Shown piece by piece: positions 35,452 to 43,894 of a stretch of 64,000 nt of DNA. How positions within the stretch are numbered: the stretch's first letter is position 1; the number at the start of each line of letters is the position of its first letter. The stretch covers positions 1 to 64,000 of the forward strand of contig JBPCMN010000069.1 in the NCBI GenBank assembly GCA_051002235.1, written 5' to 3'. The notes under the pieces were generated by a model. That model ran no database searches, was not told where the DNA came from, and saw only the letters and a list, made by a program, of their open reading frames with translations. The DNA is from JBPCMN01 sp013695115. GTDB lineage: Bacteria > Actinomycetota > Acidimicrobiia > IMCC26256 > JACDBD01. Both the position numbers and the translations under genes were made by a program.

Positions 35452-36153
35452 ATGTCACCCGAGTACTGGCGAAGCCCAGACGGTCAAAAGGTCGCGGCGG
35501 GTACCGTCGCCTTGCTGGCGGTGTTCGGCCTCGCCGCCTGCGGAGGCGGCGACGGCGCGGACAAAACCGCGAAGGAACAAGGCACCGCAACCGCGTCCAG
35601 GGGCGAGATCGACCCCGTGGTGCAGGTCGACGAAGTCGTCCGAGAGTTCGCCGGCGCCGTCCCGGGAACGAACATCTACGCCGCCCTCGTGACCACTGAA
35701 GCGGACGACGCCGACGGCACCGGCGGTGAGGACGCCTTCGTCTACCTCTGCGACGGCGCCGCAATCGCCCAGCGGTTCTTCCAGGTCGAGGGGAACAAGA
35801 CGCGGTTCGAAAACTTCAACGGGGGAACGGTGAGCGTCAAGGTCGCCGACGGCCAGGCGACAATCACCGGAAAGCTCAACGACGGCACCCAAGTCGACTT
35901 CACGATCCCCGAGGTCGACCCGGACGGACAGCCGGGCCTGTACTTCGCAGGCGACCAGGAGCTCGGTGCCGAGCCCGGCGACTACGCGGGTTGGATCGTG
36001 CTCGCTGACGGCTCCCAGCGGGGCAACGCCGTCATCGGCGGCACCGTGCAGCAGGCCGGCACGCTCGACCCGGGCTCGCTCACGGTCACGGGGTCGCCGC
36101 TCGTGCAGGTCCGACCGAAGCTGCAGGGCTTTTTCATCATAACCTTCCCTTGA
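35452..36153 (+). CDS. Predicted lipoprotein of unknown function
   Basis: A 233-residue exported protein with a lipobox (LAVFGLAACGGG; the cysteine, about residue 30, would be lipidated) followed by a flexible acidic/Thr stretch. The mature domain (AFVYLCDGAAIAQRFFQVEG, FNGGTVSVKVADGQATITG) looks like an all-beta extracellular fold; I do not recognise a family. AGAGGAG precedes the ATG. It lies 20 nt after the repeat protein and 58 nt before the YcaO-TfuA gene, consistent with one operon. Confidence 0.75.
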   Translation: MSPEYWRSPDGQKVAAGTVALLAVFGLAACGGGDGADKTAKEQGTATASRGEIDPVVQVDEVVREFAGAVPGTNIYAALVTTEADDADGTGGEDAFVYLCDGAAIAQRFFQVEGNKTRFENFNGGTVSVKVADGQATITGKLNDGTQVDFTIPEVDPDGQPGLYFAGDQELGAEPGDYAGWIVLADGSQRGNAVIGGTVQQAGTLDPGSLTVTGSPLVQVRPKLQGFFIITFP

Positions 36154-36211
36154 TTGTACAGGCGGTGCGTCTCTCGACGTCGTTGACGAGCTCGTCACCC
36201 ACCGGCTCGTC

Positions 36212-38692
36212 ATGCGGGACGGTGCTCTGCTCGGAGCGCTCGCTCTTCCAGTCGTGACCGCGCGACAGGCATCACACCGACGCAACTTCCGCACGCGCGC
36301 GATGAACCCCTCGGAGGTCGCATGGGACCTCGATGACCGACTTGCGCCGACCAGTCGCTGGCGGGTTCCGGACAAGGTCCTGACGCGGGGCACGCACCGC
36401 ACTCGATCTCTGGAGGAGACCCTGGCATTGATCCTCCCGCACCTCGAGCGGTTCGGGATCACCCGCGTCGCCGACATCACGGGACTCGACCACGTCGGCA
36501 TTCCCGTCGTCCATGTCGTGCAACCGATCGCCAAGACGCTCTCGGTCGCCTCCGGCAAGGGGCTCGACCTGGACGCCGCGCGCGTCTCTGGAATCATGGA
36601 GGCAATCGAGGTCGCCTGCGTGGAGACCGCTCCCGAGGTCGTCGTGTGGGGGGCTGGTGAGGGCGTCGCTCGGGAAGCTGCCGTGCTGCACGCTTGGGGT
36701 CTCCCCGTGGCTGCGGGGAGTCGATACAGGCGCGACGTCGACATTCCCTGGGTCCTCGGCACCGACCTTGCCTCCGGCGATCCCCTGTACGTCCCCGCCG
36801 AAGCGGTGCATCTCGACTTCGTCGTGTCGAAGCGCTCTGTCGGCTCCTCCTCCCCGTTTCGGCAGACGACGAACGGCCTGGCATCCGGCAATACCCTCGA
36901 CGAGGCGCTCCTCCATGGACTCTGTGAGCTGGTGGAGCGCGACTGTGGGGGCCGCGCTCAGCGACTCGCAGGGCACAGGGACCGCCGGCGGCGCCTCGAT
37001 CTCGAGTCGGTGCACGATGACGCCGCGGCCGGCCTGCTCTCTCGATTGCAGGACGCCCGAATGGCGGTTGTCGTCTGGGACATCACCGGACCGTCCGGCC
37101 TTCCCTGCTTCAGCTGCAAGATCGCCGACCCGAACGACGTGCCGGGGCGCTTCCAGTTTCCCGTCGCCGAGGGAGAGGGATGCCATCCCGACCGCTCCGT
37201 CGCGCTGTGTCGGGCGCTCACGGAAGCGGCCCAGAGCCGGGCCGCCGCGATCTCGGGCGCGCGCGAAGACACCGAGGCCATCCGTTCGGGTCGGCCGGAT
37301 ACCCCTGGCCTGTACGAGAGCGTTCTTCGAGCGGCGCGAGAGGGTGGACGCCGTGACTATCGGTCGATCACGAGCGTCAGCTCGGGCTCAGTGGGGGAGG
37401 ACCTCATGCTCGCAGTGCAACGGGTCCAGAGCAGTGGCGTTTCCCAGCTCGCCTTCGTCGATCTCTCACCACCCGATGTCCCCATCAGCGTGGCGCGAGT
37501 GCTCGCTCCCGGCCTCCTGCTCGCCGGCCACCGCCGGCGCACGAGCCGGACGCGCACCGGTGGGGTGAACGCGCGCCCAAGAGGCGGGCGGGCCCGGCCG
37601 CCCGTCGTCTTCCTCGGGCCCACGCTTCCGCGCGAGGAGGCGCGCCAGATCCTGGCTGCCGACTACCGGCCGCCGGTGCAAGCGGGCGACGTGCTGTACG
37701 CGCTCGAAGAAGGCCCACCGCCGGCGATCGGCATCATCGATGGACGCCTCGGCGATGTGCCGTCGGTCTGGCACAAGGAGATCCTCCTCGCGCTCGAGCA
37801 CGGTGTTCCGGTGCTGGGGGCCGCCAGCATGGGTGCGTTGCGGGCGGCCGAGTTGCACACCCTCGGAATGATCGGCATCGGCCGGATCTTCGAGCTGTAC
37901 CGGGACGGAACGCTCACCAGCGACGACGAGGTCACGGTGACTCACGCCGACTCCGAGCACGGTTTCGCTCCGCGCTCGGAGGCATTGGTGGACATGCGCG
38001 ACGACTGCGAGTCAGCGGTGGAGCACGGCGTCATCCCAGCCTCGAGCGCCGAGCTGTTCCTGGAATGCGCGAAAGGCCTCTACTTCCCCGACCGAACATG
38101 GCCCCTCGTGCTTCGCCTCGGGAGAGAAGCAGGAGTCTGCGTCGAGGCTCTCCAGGCGATGGCCACCTTCACCGCCGGCCGCGGCCCGGGCCTCAAACAG
38201 CGCGACGCCGTCACACTGCTGCGGCGGCTCGCACGGGGCGACTTCGAAGCGCCGGGTACCGCGACCTCGGTGCCGCGGACCGCGTACCTCGAGCGCGCGC
38301 GCCACGAAGCCCGGCTCTCAATCGCCGCCGCGCGTCATCCGAGCGGCACAGCGCGAGAGGAAGTCCTCGACGCCGCCGAAGAGCAGGCGCTCCTTCGCGT
38401 GCTCGCCCGACGCGTCGCCGCCAACCTCGACCTGCAACCGACCGCCTACGATCTCGCGCTCGCCCGGCGCCAGTTGCTCGCTGAACATGCAATCGACGGA
38501 GCCGAGCGTGCCACCGGCCGAGCGCAGCCTGGCGTCTGCGCAGAGGTCGTCGAGGAACTGGTCCGCGATGCGGCGCTGCTCGCCCTCCTCCGCACGCGTC
38601 TCGAGCTCGAGATCGCGGCCGTCCTTCCTGACGAGCTCGGCCTCGGGGCCGACCCGACGGCGGTCCGAGGCTGCCGAACGGCGGAAGCATGA
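36212..38692 (+). CDS. YcaO-TfuA fusion protein (predicted peptide thioamidation enzyme)
   Basis: An 826-residue fusion of two proteins that normally act as a pair. Residues about 75-435 are YcaO, an ATP-dependent enzyme that activates peptide backbone amides: SGIMEAIEVACVE and ELVERD match ATP/Mg-binding glutamates, and LTEAAQSRAAAISGARED is the E-x-x-Q-x-R motif. After an Arg-rich linker, residues 463-600 are TfuA (VVFLGPTLPREEARQIL, GIIDGRLGDVPSVWHKEI, GAASMGALRAAELHTLGM). YcaO-TfuA pairs install thioamides in RiPPs and in methanogen MCR. Beyond 620 is an extra helical region of unknown role. The start is uncertain (ATG 36212 or 36302; neither has a good ribosome site). Its stop overlaps the sulfotransferase ATG. 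Confidence 0.88.
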   Translation: MRDGALLGALALPVVTARQASHRRNFRTRAMNPSEVAWDLDDRLAPTSRWRVPDKVLTRGTHRTRSLEETLALILPHLERFGITRVADITGLDHVGIPVVHVVQPIAKTLSVASGKGLDLDAARVSGIMEAIEVACVETAPEVVVWGAGEGVAREAAVLHAWGLPVAAGSRYRRDVDIPWVLGTDLASGDPLYVPAEAVHLDFVVSKRSVGSSSPFRQTTNGLASGNTLDEALLHGLCELVERDCGGRAQRLAGHRDRRRRLDLESVHDDAAAGLLSRLQDARMAVVVWDITGPSGLPCFSCKIADPNDVPGRFQFPVAEGEGCHPDRSVALCRALTEAAQSRAAAISGAREDTEAIRSGRPDTPGLYESVLRAAREGGRRDYRSITSVSSGSVGEDLMLAVQRVQSSGVSQLAFVDLSPPDVPISVARVLAPGLLLAGHRRRTSRTRTGGVNARPRGGRARPPVVFLGPTLPREEARQILAADYRPPVQAGDVLYALEEGPPPAIGIIDGRLGDVPSVWHKEILLALEHGVPVLGAASMGALRAAELHTLGMIGIGRIFELYRDGTLTSDDEVTVTHADSEHGFAPRSEALVDMRDDCESAVEHGVIPASSAELFLECAKGLYFPDRTWPLVLRLGREAGVCVEALQAMATFTAGRGPGLKQRDAVTLLRRLARGDFEAPGTATSVPRTAYLERARHEARLSIAAARHPSGTAREEVLDAAEEQALLRVLARRVAANLDLQPTAYDLALARRQLLAEHAIDGAERATGRAQPGVCAEVVEELVRDAALLALLRTRLELEIAAVLPDELGLGADPTAVRGCRTAEA

Positions 38693-40077
38693 CGCCCGGG
38701 CCCGAGCGGGACGTAGAAGGTCGCCCGCCCCTCTACTTCCTCCACATTCCCAAGACGGCGGGGAACACCGTTTCCTGTTACCTCGCCGCTGGCTTCCGGG
38801 CCGACGAGGTCTGTCCCGCGACCGATTGGGCCGCCTTCCTTCGCCTGCCACCGCGGCAACTCGAGCATTACCGACTGTTCCACGGCCACTTCGGTGCAAT
38901 GCTCCCGGCGCTGCTGCCGAGCCGTCCGACCATCGTGAGCATGGTGCGCGATCCGGTCGATCGTGCCGTCTCTCACTGGCGATACATCCAACGCCACGCC
39001 GACCACCGCCTTCATCGAGACGTCATGCAGCAAGGTCCCAGACTCGCTGCGTACTTGCGCAGTCGCATCCCGAACGCACAGGTACGTCAGCTCGGCGTCG
39101 ACCGGATCCCAGCCGAGCTCGTGCACCGTTTTCGCACGAGGCCCGAGTGCCATCCGCACGAAGCGAGCCTCGCGTTCGACCGGTGGACGTCGGGCCATGC
39201 AGACCTACTCGAGCGAGCCGTATCTCGCCTGGAAGAGTGCTTTGCCTTCGGGGTCGTGGAGCGACTCGACCAGTCCCTCGCCCTCCTTGCGCATGCCCTC
39301 GGATGGGCACCTCCGTCGGGGGTCGCGTCGCTGAACGTGAGGCCTCCGAACGAGCCGACCTATGAGCCGACTTCCGAGGAGATCGAAATCATTCACGAGC
39401 GGGACGCACTCGACGTGGCGCTCTACCACGAAGCCGTCCGGATGTTTGACGAGCGTTGGGAAGCTCTGCGCCCTGCCGACGCGAGACGGGCCTACGAAGG
39501 GCGCGTGGCTCGGCGCTCTCAGCCACTGGAGGCGCCGCTGACGGTCGACATGTCCGAGCGGATCGCGGGGACAGGCTGGCTTCCGCCAGAGGAAACGATC
39601 TCCGGATGGGCGCGCTGGATGGGGCCGGCTGGCCCGGCTTCCATCGACCTCCCCGTGGTGTTGCCGGCTGGTACTCGGGTCGAGGTCATGTGTACGGCCG
39701 CCATGAGCACGGAGCTCCTAGCGGAGTTGACACTGGAGCTCAACGGAACTCCGGTGCCACTGACGTGCGAGCCGTGCGGTCGAGGCGTGCGGTACGTCGG
39801 GATCGTTCCTGAGCAGTCTCAACACCGACCACCGTTCTCGCGCTTCGTCTTCCGCACCCCGAGGACGATTACGTGGCGGCTCGAATCGGGGAGCAACGGG
39901 GACGCGCTCGACCTTGCCGTGGCGATCTCGTGGATGAGGCTCGTTCCACGCGAGTCGCTCGAGTGGCGGTCCCCGCCCCAGCGGGTCGCTTCCGGACGTG
40001 AGCACGGAACGCAAGTGCTTCCCGTGAGAGCCATGCGGGCCTCGAAGGTCGTGCGAGCTCGCCGCCAGCGGTCGTGA
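38689..40077 (+). CDS. Sulfotransferase-family protein with C-terminal accessory domain
   Basis: A 462-residue predicted sulfotransferase that would move sulfate from PAPS to an acceptor hydroxyl. The 5'-phosphosulfate loop is FLHIPKTAGNTVSCYL (Lys22) and the 3'-phosphate motif SMVRDPVDRAVSHWRYI (Arg87, Ser95). Residues about 1-255 are the catalytic domain; about 275-430 look like an added beta-rich domain. HIPKTAGNT places it with the carbohydrate/tyrosyl-type sulfotransferase_2 group. Its ATG overlaps the YcaO-TfuA stop, so the two are translationally coupled and probably act on the same product. Confidence 0.82.
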   Translation: MTPGPERDVEGRPPLYFLHIPKTAGNTVSCYLAAGFRADEVCPATDWAAFLRLPPRQLEHYRLFHGHFGAMLPALLPSRPTIVSMVRDPVDRAVSHWRYIQRHADHRLHRDVMQQGPRLAAYLRSRIPNAQVRQLGVDRIPAELVHRFRTRPECHPHEASLAFDRWTSGHADLLERAVSRLEECFAFGVVERLDQSLALLAHALGWAPPSGVASLNVRPPNEPTYEPTSEEIEIIHERDALDVALYHEAVRMFDERWEALRPADARRAYEGRVARRSQPLEAPLTVDMSERIAGTGWLPPEETISGWARWMGPAGPASIDLPVVLPAGTRVEVMCTAAMSTELLAELTLELNGTPVPLTCEPCGRGVRYVGIVPEQSQHRPPFSRFVFRTPRTITWRLESGSNGDALDLAVAISWMRLVPRESLEWRSPPQRVASGREHGTQVLPVRAMRASKVVRARRQRS

Positions 40078-40479
40078 CAGCGGTCTGCCCGCCCCGTGTC
40101 CATCCCGGAGCTGTGTTGGACACCTGTCGACTACCAAGTTGAGGTTTCGCTTCGGGTCTCGCGGAACAGCAAGCTTCCCGACGTCGCTCCCGACGCGCGA
40201 CCCAGCGACTGACTGACGCGGCGGGACGTGCCGTCCCGACGCCGCCCGGGCAACGGCGTCGCTGACCGACTCGGGACGGAGCCATCCGACTGATGAGCCG
40301 ACGAGCTGCGCCACGCCTCGCTAGGCGGTAACGGTCGTCGAGGGCCGAGGCGCCGCGTCTAACGCGCGTCTAACGAACGGGTCGCAAGGGCGTGGTACGG
40401 GCCGGCATCACGACGGCTGCGCACCGCACGTGACCTGCTAAAACGCGACGCGCTGACACGCGCTGAACGTGCCCGAGAT
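40078..40479. other. Non-coding stretch after the YcaO-TfuA operon
   Basis: No convincing gene on either strand. A GC-rich hairpin with GGGACG/CGTCCC arms (40,223-40,237) could end the operon. I looked here for a short leader-plus-core precursor peptide and found no clear candidate. Confidence 0.5.
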
Positions 40480-40534
40480 GCTTGAGGGGCTAGTGCCCGC
40501 AAGGGCGTGGGGGTTCAAGTCCCCCCTCCGACAC
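40480..40534 (+). repeat. 55-bp perfect copy of the tRNA-Leu att core
   Basis: Identical at all 55 positions to 22,999-23,053. It lacks the tRNA 5' half and so is not a functional tRNA. It closes the DNA inserted at tRNA-Leu and opens cassette B. Confidence 0.92.
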
Positions 40535-40636
40535 GGAGGTCGAGCGTGGGGGCGGGGGCGACCGAGTCATCGTTATCCCAACAGCCTGCAGCTGATCAGC
40601 TGACCTTCGCACGCACCTTCGCACGAAGCGTGACCA

Positions 40637-40677
40637 GCCCCACCCGTCACCGGTTCTCCGCCGATGACGGGTGGGGC
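40637..40677 (-). terminator. Intrinsic terminator of secreted-protein gene B
   Basis: Thirteen-base perfect arms (GCCCCACCCGTCA and complement) around a 15-nt loop, 30 bp past the stop of the gene at 40,707; conserved in sequence and place with the hairpin of cassette A. Confidence 0.65.
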
Positions 40678-40706
40678 GGGCCAACCCGAAGGAAGTAGGA
40701 CTCCCG

Positions 40707-41201
40707 TTAGAGCGGGCTGTCGAACTTGTGACAGCCGTAGTACTCGAACGGGACACCGATGTCGGGGAGGTACGTGTACTCTCGCGTGGGCGGGTCGGTC
40801 GGACATGGCTGACCCTGGAAGAGGTCGGCTCTGATGTTGACCTCCTTCCCGAGGAACGGCGCGTCGCTGGATTCCGGGTCCATCGTGTCGAACACGAGGA
40901 CGGTGAACTTCTCCGCCGTGCCGGACGTGATGGTCGCGAGCGCGCCGGGTTCTGCGCAGTGCACCGCGTGCACCACGTAGAGGCAGTCCCAGCCCTCGGC
41001 GTGGAGGGCGGCGGGACTCGACTGGGTGCGGACGTCTGCTTCCTGACGGTTCCCTCCGGCTTCAGTGGCCGGTTTCGCCGGATTGGTCGCATTGGCCCTC
41101 CACGGATTCAGGCTCGTGAAGAGCGCCGCGACCCCGAGAGCGATGACGACGACCACTGCCAGCGCTGCGAGTCGGTATCGACGCAAATTGGTGAGAAGCA
41201 T
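40707..41201 (-). CDS. Small exported protein of cassette B, unknown function
   Basis: A 164-residue paralogue of the protein at 24,317. It has the same anchor/signal (RLAALAVVVVIALGVAALFT), a variable linker, and the same conserved outer region (GWDCLYVVHAVHC, NIRADLFQGQPCPTDP, YLPDIGVPFEYYGCHKFDS). The linker differs much more than the outer region, so the cysteine-bearing part is under constraint. AAAGGAAGGG precedes the ATG. The 222-bp control region is shared with the divergent SARP-hydrolase-cyclase gene; a CTTCGGTCTTCGTGTG segment there is conserved in both cassettes. Confidence 0.78.
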   Translation of the reverse strand: MLLTNLRRYRLAALAVVVVIALGVAALFTSLNPWRANATNPAKPATEAGGNRQEADVRTQSSPAALHAEGWDCLYVVHAVHCAEPGALATITSGTAEKFTVLVFDTMDPESSDAPFLGKEVNIRADLFQGQPCPTDPPTREYTYLPDIGVPFEYYGCHKFDSPL

Positions 41202-41423
41202 GGGATTGCCCTTCCTTTGGTGGAAGTTTCGGGGTGAGGACCTCGAGACTTCGGTCTTCGTGTGCCGAGATGGTGCGGGGAGGGCCTCTCGTGTCGGTCT
41301 CGGCCGACTCTCAGCTCGCTTTCGTCGGATCGGGACGTCCGCGCGCGCGTCGTAGGCTGGGTGTCGACGCGGCTCGGAGCCGCATTCACGGCTACCGGCG
41401 GGACGCGCGAAACGGGGGGCCGC

Positions 41424-43631
41424 GTGCAGTTTTCGGTGCTCGGCCCGCTCGAGGTCTTCGACGGGGGATCTCCGGTCCCCCTGGGCAGTGCCAAGCAGCG
41501 TGTGTTGCTTGCGGCGTTGTTGGTGCAGGCCAACACGGTGGTGTCCGTCGATCGGCTCGCCGACATCCTCTGGGGTGACGAGCCGCCGCGGCACGCGGCC
41601 GCGACCCTGCAGAACTACGTGTCCCGCCTCCGCGCCGCGCTGGAGCCGGGTCGGGCCGGTGGACGCGCGGGCACGGTGTTGCTCACTCGGTCGCCGGGTT
41701 ACCTGCTCCGCGTCCAGGAGGACGAGGTGGACGCCAGCCGCTTCGAGCAGCTCGTCGCCGAGGGACGCGTAGCTCTCCGCCAAGGGGAACGGGCCGGCGC
41801 AGCGAAGCGGTTGGACGACGCACTGGGGTTGTGGCGAGGTCCAGCGCTTGCGGAGTTTGCCGATGAGCCATTCGCCCAGGCCGAAGCGGCTCGCCTCCAT
41901 GAGCTGCGAGTGAGCGCGTTGGAGGACCGGATCGAGGCTGAGTTGGAGTTGGGTCGCCATACCGAAATGATCGGTGACTTGGAAGCGGCGGCCCGCGACA
42001 ACCCGTTGCGCGAACGACTGTGGGCCCGGTGGATGCTGGCGTTGTACCGCTGCGGCCGTCAGGCCGAGGCGCTGGGCGCCTACCAGGAGTTGCGCGCCCG
42101 TCTGGGCGAGGAGTTGGGGATCACGCCGAGCCCGGAGCTGGTGGCCCTGGAAGAGGCAATCGTGCTGCAAAAGCCCGAACTCGACTGGGCTCCACCCACA
42201 CCGCAGCTGATGGGGGAGGAGGCTGCCCCCCGAGAGAGCGCGACGCACCGAGACCCACTCGGCCCCGCCCCGATGGTGGTGATGCCCAGGACTCGCTACG
42301 CCCAGGCCAGCGACGGTGTCCACATCGCCTACCAGGTCGTCGGCGACGGGCCGTTCGACCTGGTGGTGGTGGGCGGTCTCGTCTCACATTTGGAGTTCGC
42401 CTGGGAGGGGCCGGAGTACGCCCACTACCTCCGGCGACTCGCCGGCTTCGCTCGGCTGATCTGCTTCGACAAACGAGGAACCGGCATGTCCGACCCGGTC
42501 TCCGTGCACGCGCTCCCGACCCTGGAGCAACGCATGGATGACTTCCGCGCGGTGCTGGACGCCGTCGGTTCCGAGCAAGCCGCCCTCTTCGGGGAGTCGG
42601 AAGGAGGCCAGATGGCGGGGCTGTTCGCGGCCAGCTACCCCGAGCGCACCCGGGCGCTCGTCACCTACGGGAGCTATGCGCGGCTCCGGAGCGCCCCCGA
42701 CTACCCGCAGGGCCAGTCCGCCGACGACTTCGAGGCCTTCGTGACCGAAATGGAGGCCACCTGGGGTCAGGTAGCCGAGGGATCGGTGTGGGCAGTCAAC
42801 GCGACGCGCGACCCGCGATTCAGGGACTGGCTTGGCCGCTGGGTGCGGAACGCGGCGAGCCCGGGGGCCGCCGGCACCCTGCTGCGCATGGACTACGACG
42901 TCGACGTTCGCCAGGTGCTGCCAACTATCCGGGTCCCGACCCTCGTGCTGCACCGCGTCGACGATCCGCTCGTTCCGGTAGCCCACGGCCGGTACTTCGC
43001 CGCGCACATCCCCGGGGCCAAGTTCGTCGAGCTTCCCGGCGATGACCGTCTCGTCTTCGCCGGGGATGTGGACCGCCTCGTCGACGAGATCGAGGAGTTC
43101 TTGACGGGTTCGCTCGTAATGCCCGAGCGCGACCGGGTGCTAGCGACGGTGTTGTTCACCGACGTCGTCGATTCCACCCGACGTGCGTCCGAGCTCGGTG
43201 ACCAGCGTTGGCGTGAAGTGCTCGACCACTACGACGAGTGCCTGCGCCTCGAGTTCGGGCGGTTCCGCGGCCGGGAGGTGACCAAAGCCGGCGACGGATT
43301 CCTCGCCGCGTTCGATGGTCCTGCCCGAGCTGTGCAATGCGCCCTAGCGGCGACCGACGCTGGCCGACGCCTCGGTCTCGAGGTACGCGCCGGAGTCCAT
43401 ACCGGCGAATGCGAACAGCGCGGCGACGACCTCGGCGGTACCGCCGTTCACATCGGGGCCCAGATCGCGGCACTCGCGCAACCCGGTCAAGTGCTCGTCT
43501 CGCGCACCGTGACCGACCTCGTCGCGGGCTCTGGCCTCGAGTTCACCGGCTGGGGTGACCACGAGCTCGAGGGCGTACCGGGGATGTGGCAGCTCTTCGC
43601 CGTCAAGCCGCCTGATCCGGTGGGGTCGTAG
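41424..43631 (+). CDS. SARP regulator - alpha/beta hydrolase - class III cyclase fusion
   Basis: A 735-residue, three-part protein. Residues 1-95: OmpR/SARP winged helix (FSVLGPLEVFDGG, VSVDRLADILWGDEPP). About 100-245: BTAD domain. About 290-560: alpha/beta hydrolase with nucleophile elbow G-E-S-E-G (Ser392); the expected catalytic His is Arg542 (PGDDRLVF; the cassette A copy keeps His). About 570-735: nucleotide cyclase domain with metal ligands Asp580 and Asp624, but the N-x3-R motif reads His676...Gln680, so the transition-state Arg is missing. The hydrolase and cyclase parts may thus sense ligands rather than catalyse, feeding the DNA-binding part. The GTG at 41424 follows GGGGGG; divergent from the exported protein. 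Confidence 0.88.
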   Translation: MQFSVLGPLEVFDGGSPVPLGSAKQRVLLAALLVQANTVVSVDRLADILWGDEPPRHAAATLQNYVSRLRAALEPGRAGGRAGTVLLTRSPGYLLRVQEDEVDASRFEQLVAEGRVALRQGERAGAAKRLDDALGLWRGPALAEFADEPFAQAEAARLHELRVSALEDRIEAELELGRHTEMIGDLEAAARDNPLRERLWARWMLALYRCGRQAEALGAYQELRARLGEELGITPSPELVALEEAIVLQKPELDWAPPTPQLMGEEAAPRESATHRDPLGPAPMVVMPRTRYAQASDGVHIAYQVVGDGPFDLVVVGGLVSHLEFAWEGPEYAHYLRRLAGFARLICFDKRGTGMSDPVSVHALPTLEQRMDDFRAVLDAVGSEQAALFGESEGGQMAGLFAASYPERTRALVTYGSYARLRSAPDYPQGQSADDFEAFVTEMEATWGQVAEGSVWAVNATRDPRFRDWLGRWVRNAASPGAAGTLLRMDYDVDVRQVLPTIRVPTLVLHRVDDPLVPVAHGRYFAAHIPGAKFVELPGDDRLVFAGDVDRLVDEIEEFLTGSLVMPERDRVLATVLFTDVVDSTRRASELGDQRWREVLDHYDECLRLEFGRFRGREVTKAGDGFLAAFDGPARAVQCALAATDAGRRLGLEVRAGVHTGECEQRGDDLGGTAVHIGAQIAALAQPGQVLVSRTVTDLVAGSGLEFTGWGDHELEGVPGMWQLFAVKPPDPVGS

Positions 43632-43728
43632 GTTCCGCTCGCCCGGCCCGTGGCCGCATCGTCCTAACGTTCGGCGTCGACGGTGCGAGCCCTTCTGTGC
43701 AGGCCCCGATCGGCGCCGTCCGGGACAA

Positions 43729-43769
43729 CCGCGCCCGTGGGGTCGAGCCGCAAGTCCCCCCTCCGACAC
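43729..43769 (+). repeat. Right-end repeat B with tRNA-Leu tail
   Basis: Ends in the same 19 bp of tRNA-Leu as repeat A and agrees with it at 39 of 41 positions. With the 55-bp copy at 40,534 it bounds a 3.2-kb cassette. Confidence 0.8.
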
Positions 43770-43894
43770 GTGGGGTTTCAAGTCGGGTTGTGGACAACCC
43801 ACTTCTCCGCACGCGCTCGTCGCTCGAAGGGTCGCGGGAGTCGCGCCGCGTGGCGTTGTTGGCCCGAGCGAACCAGATTCCGTCGAGGCGCCGT

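Noticed and set aside
36302..38692. Using ATG 36302 as the YcaO-TfuA start
   Set aside because: Possible, but no ribosome-binding sequence favours it over ATG 36212; kept as an alternative only.
40078..40479. RiPP precursor peptide gene after the sulfotransferase
   Set aside because: No short frame with a ribosome site and leader-core pattern on either strand.
40480..40534. Second tRNA-Leu gene
   Set aside because: Only the 3' part from the anticodon arm is present; acceptor 5' strand and D arm are missing, so it is an att copy, not a tRNA.
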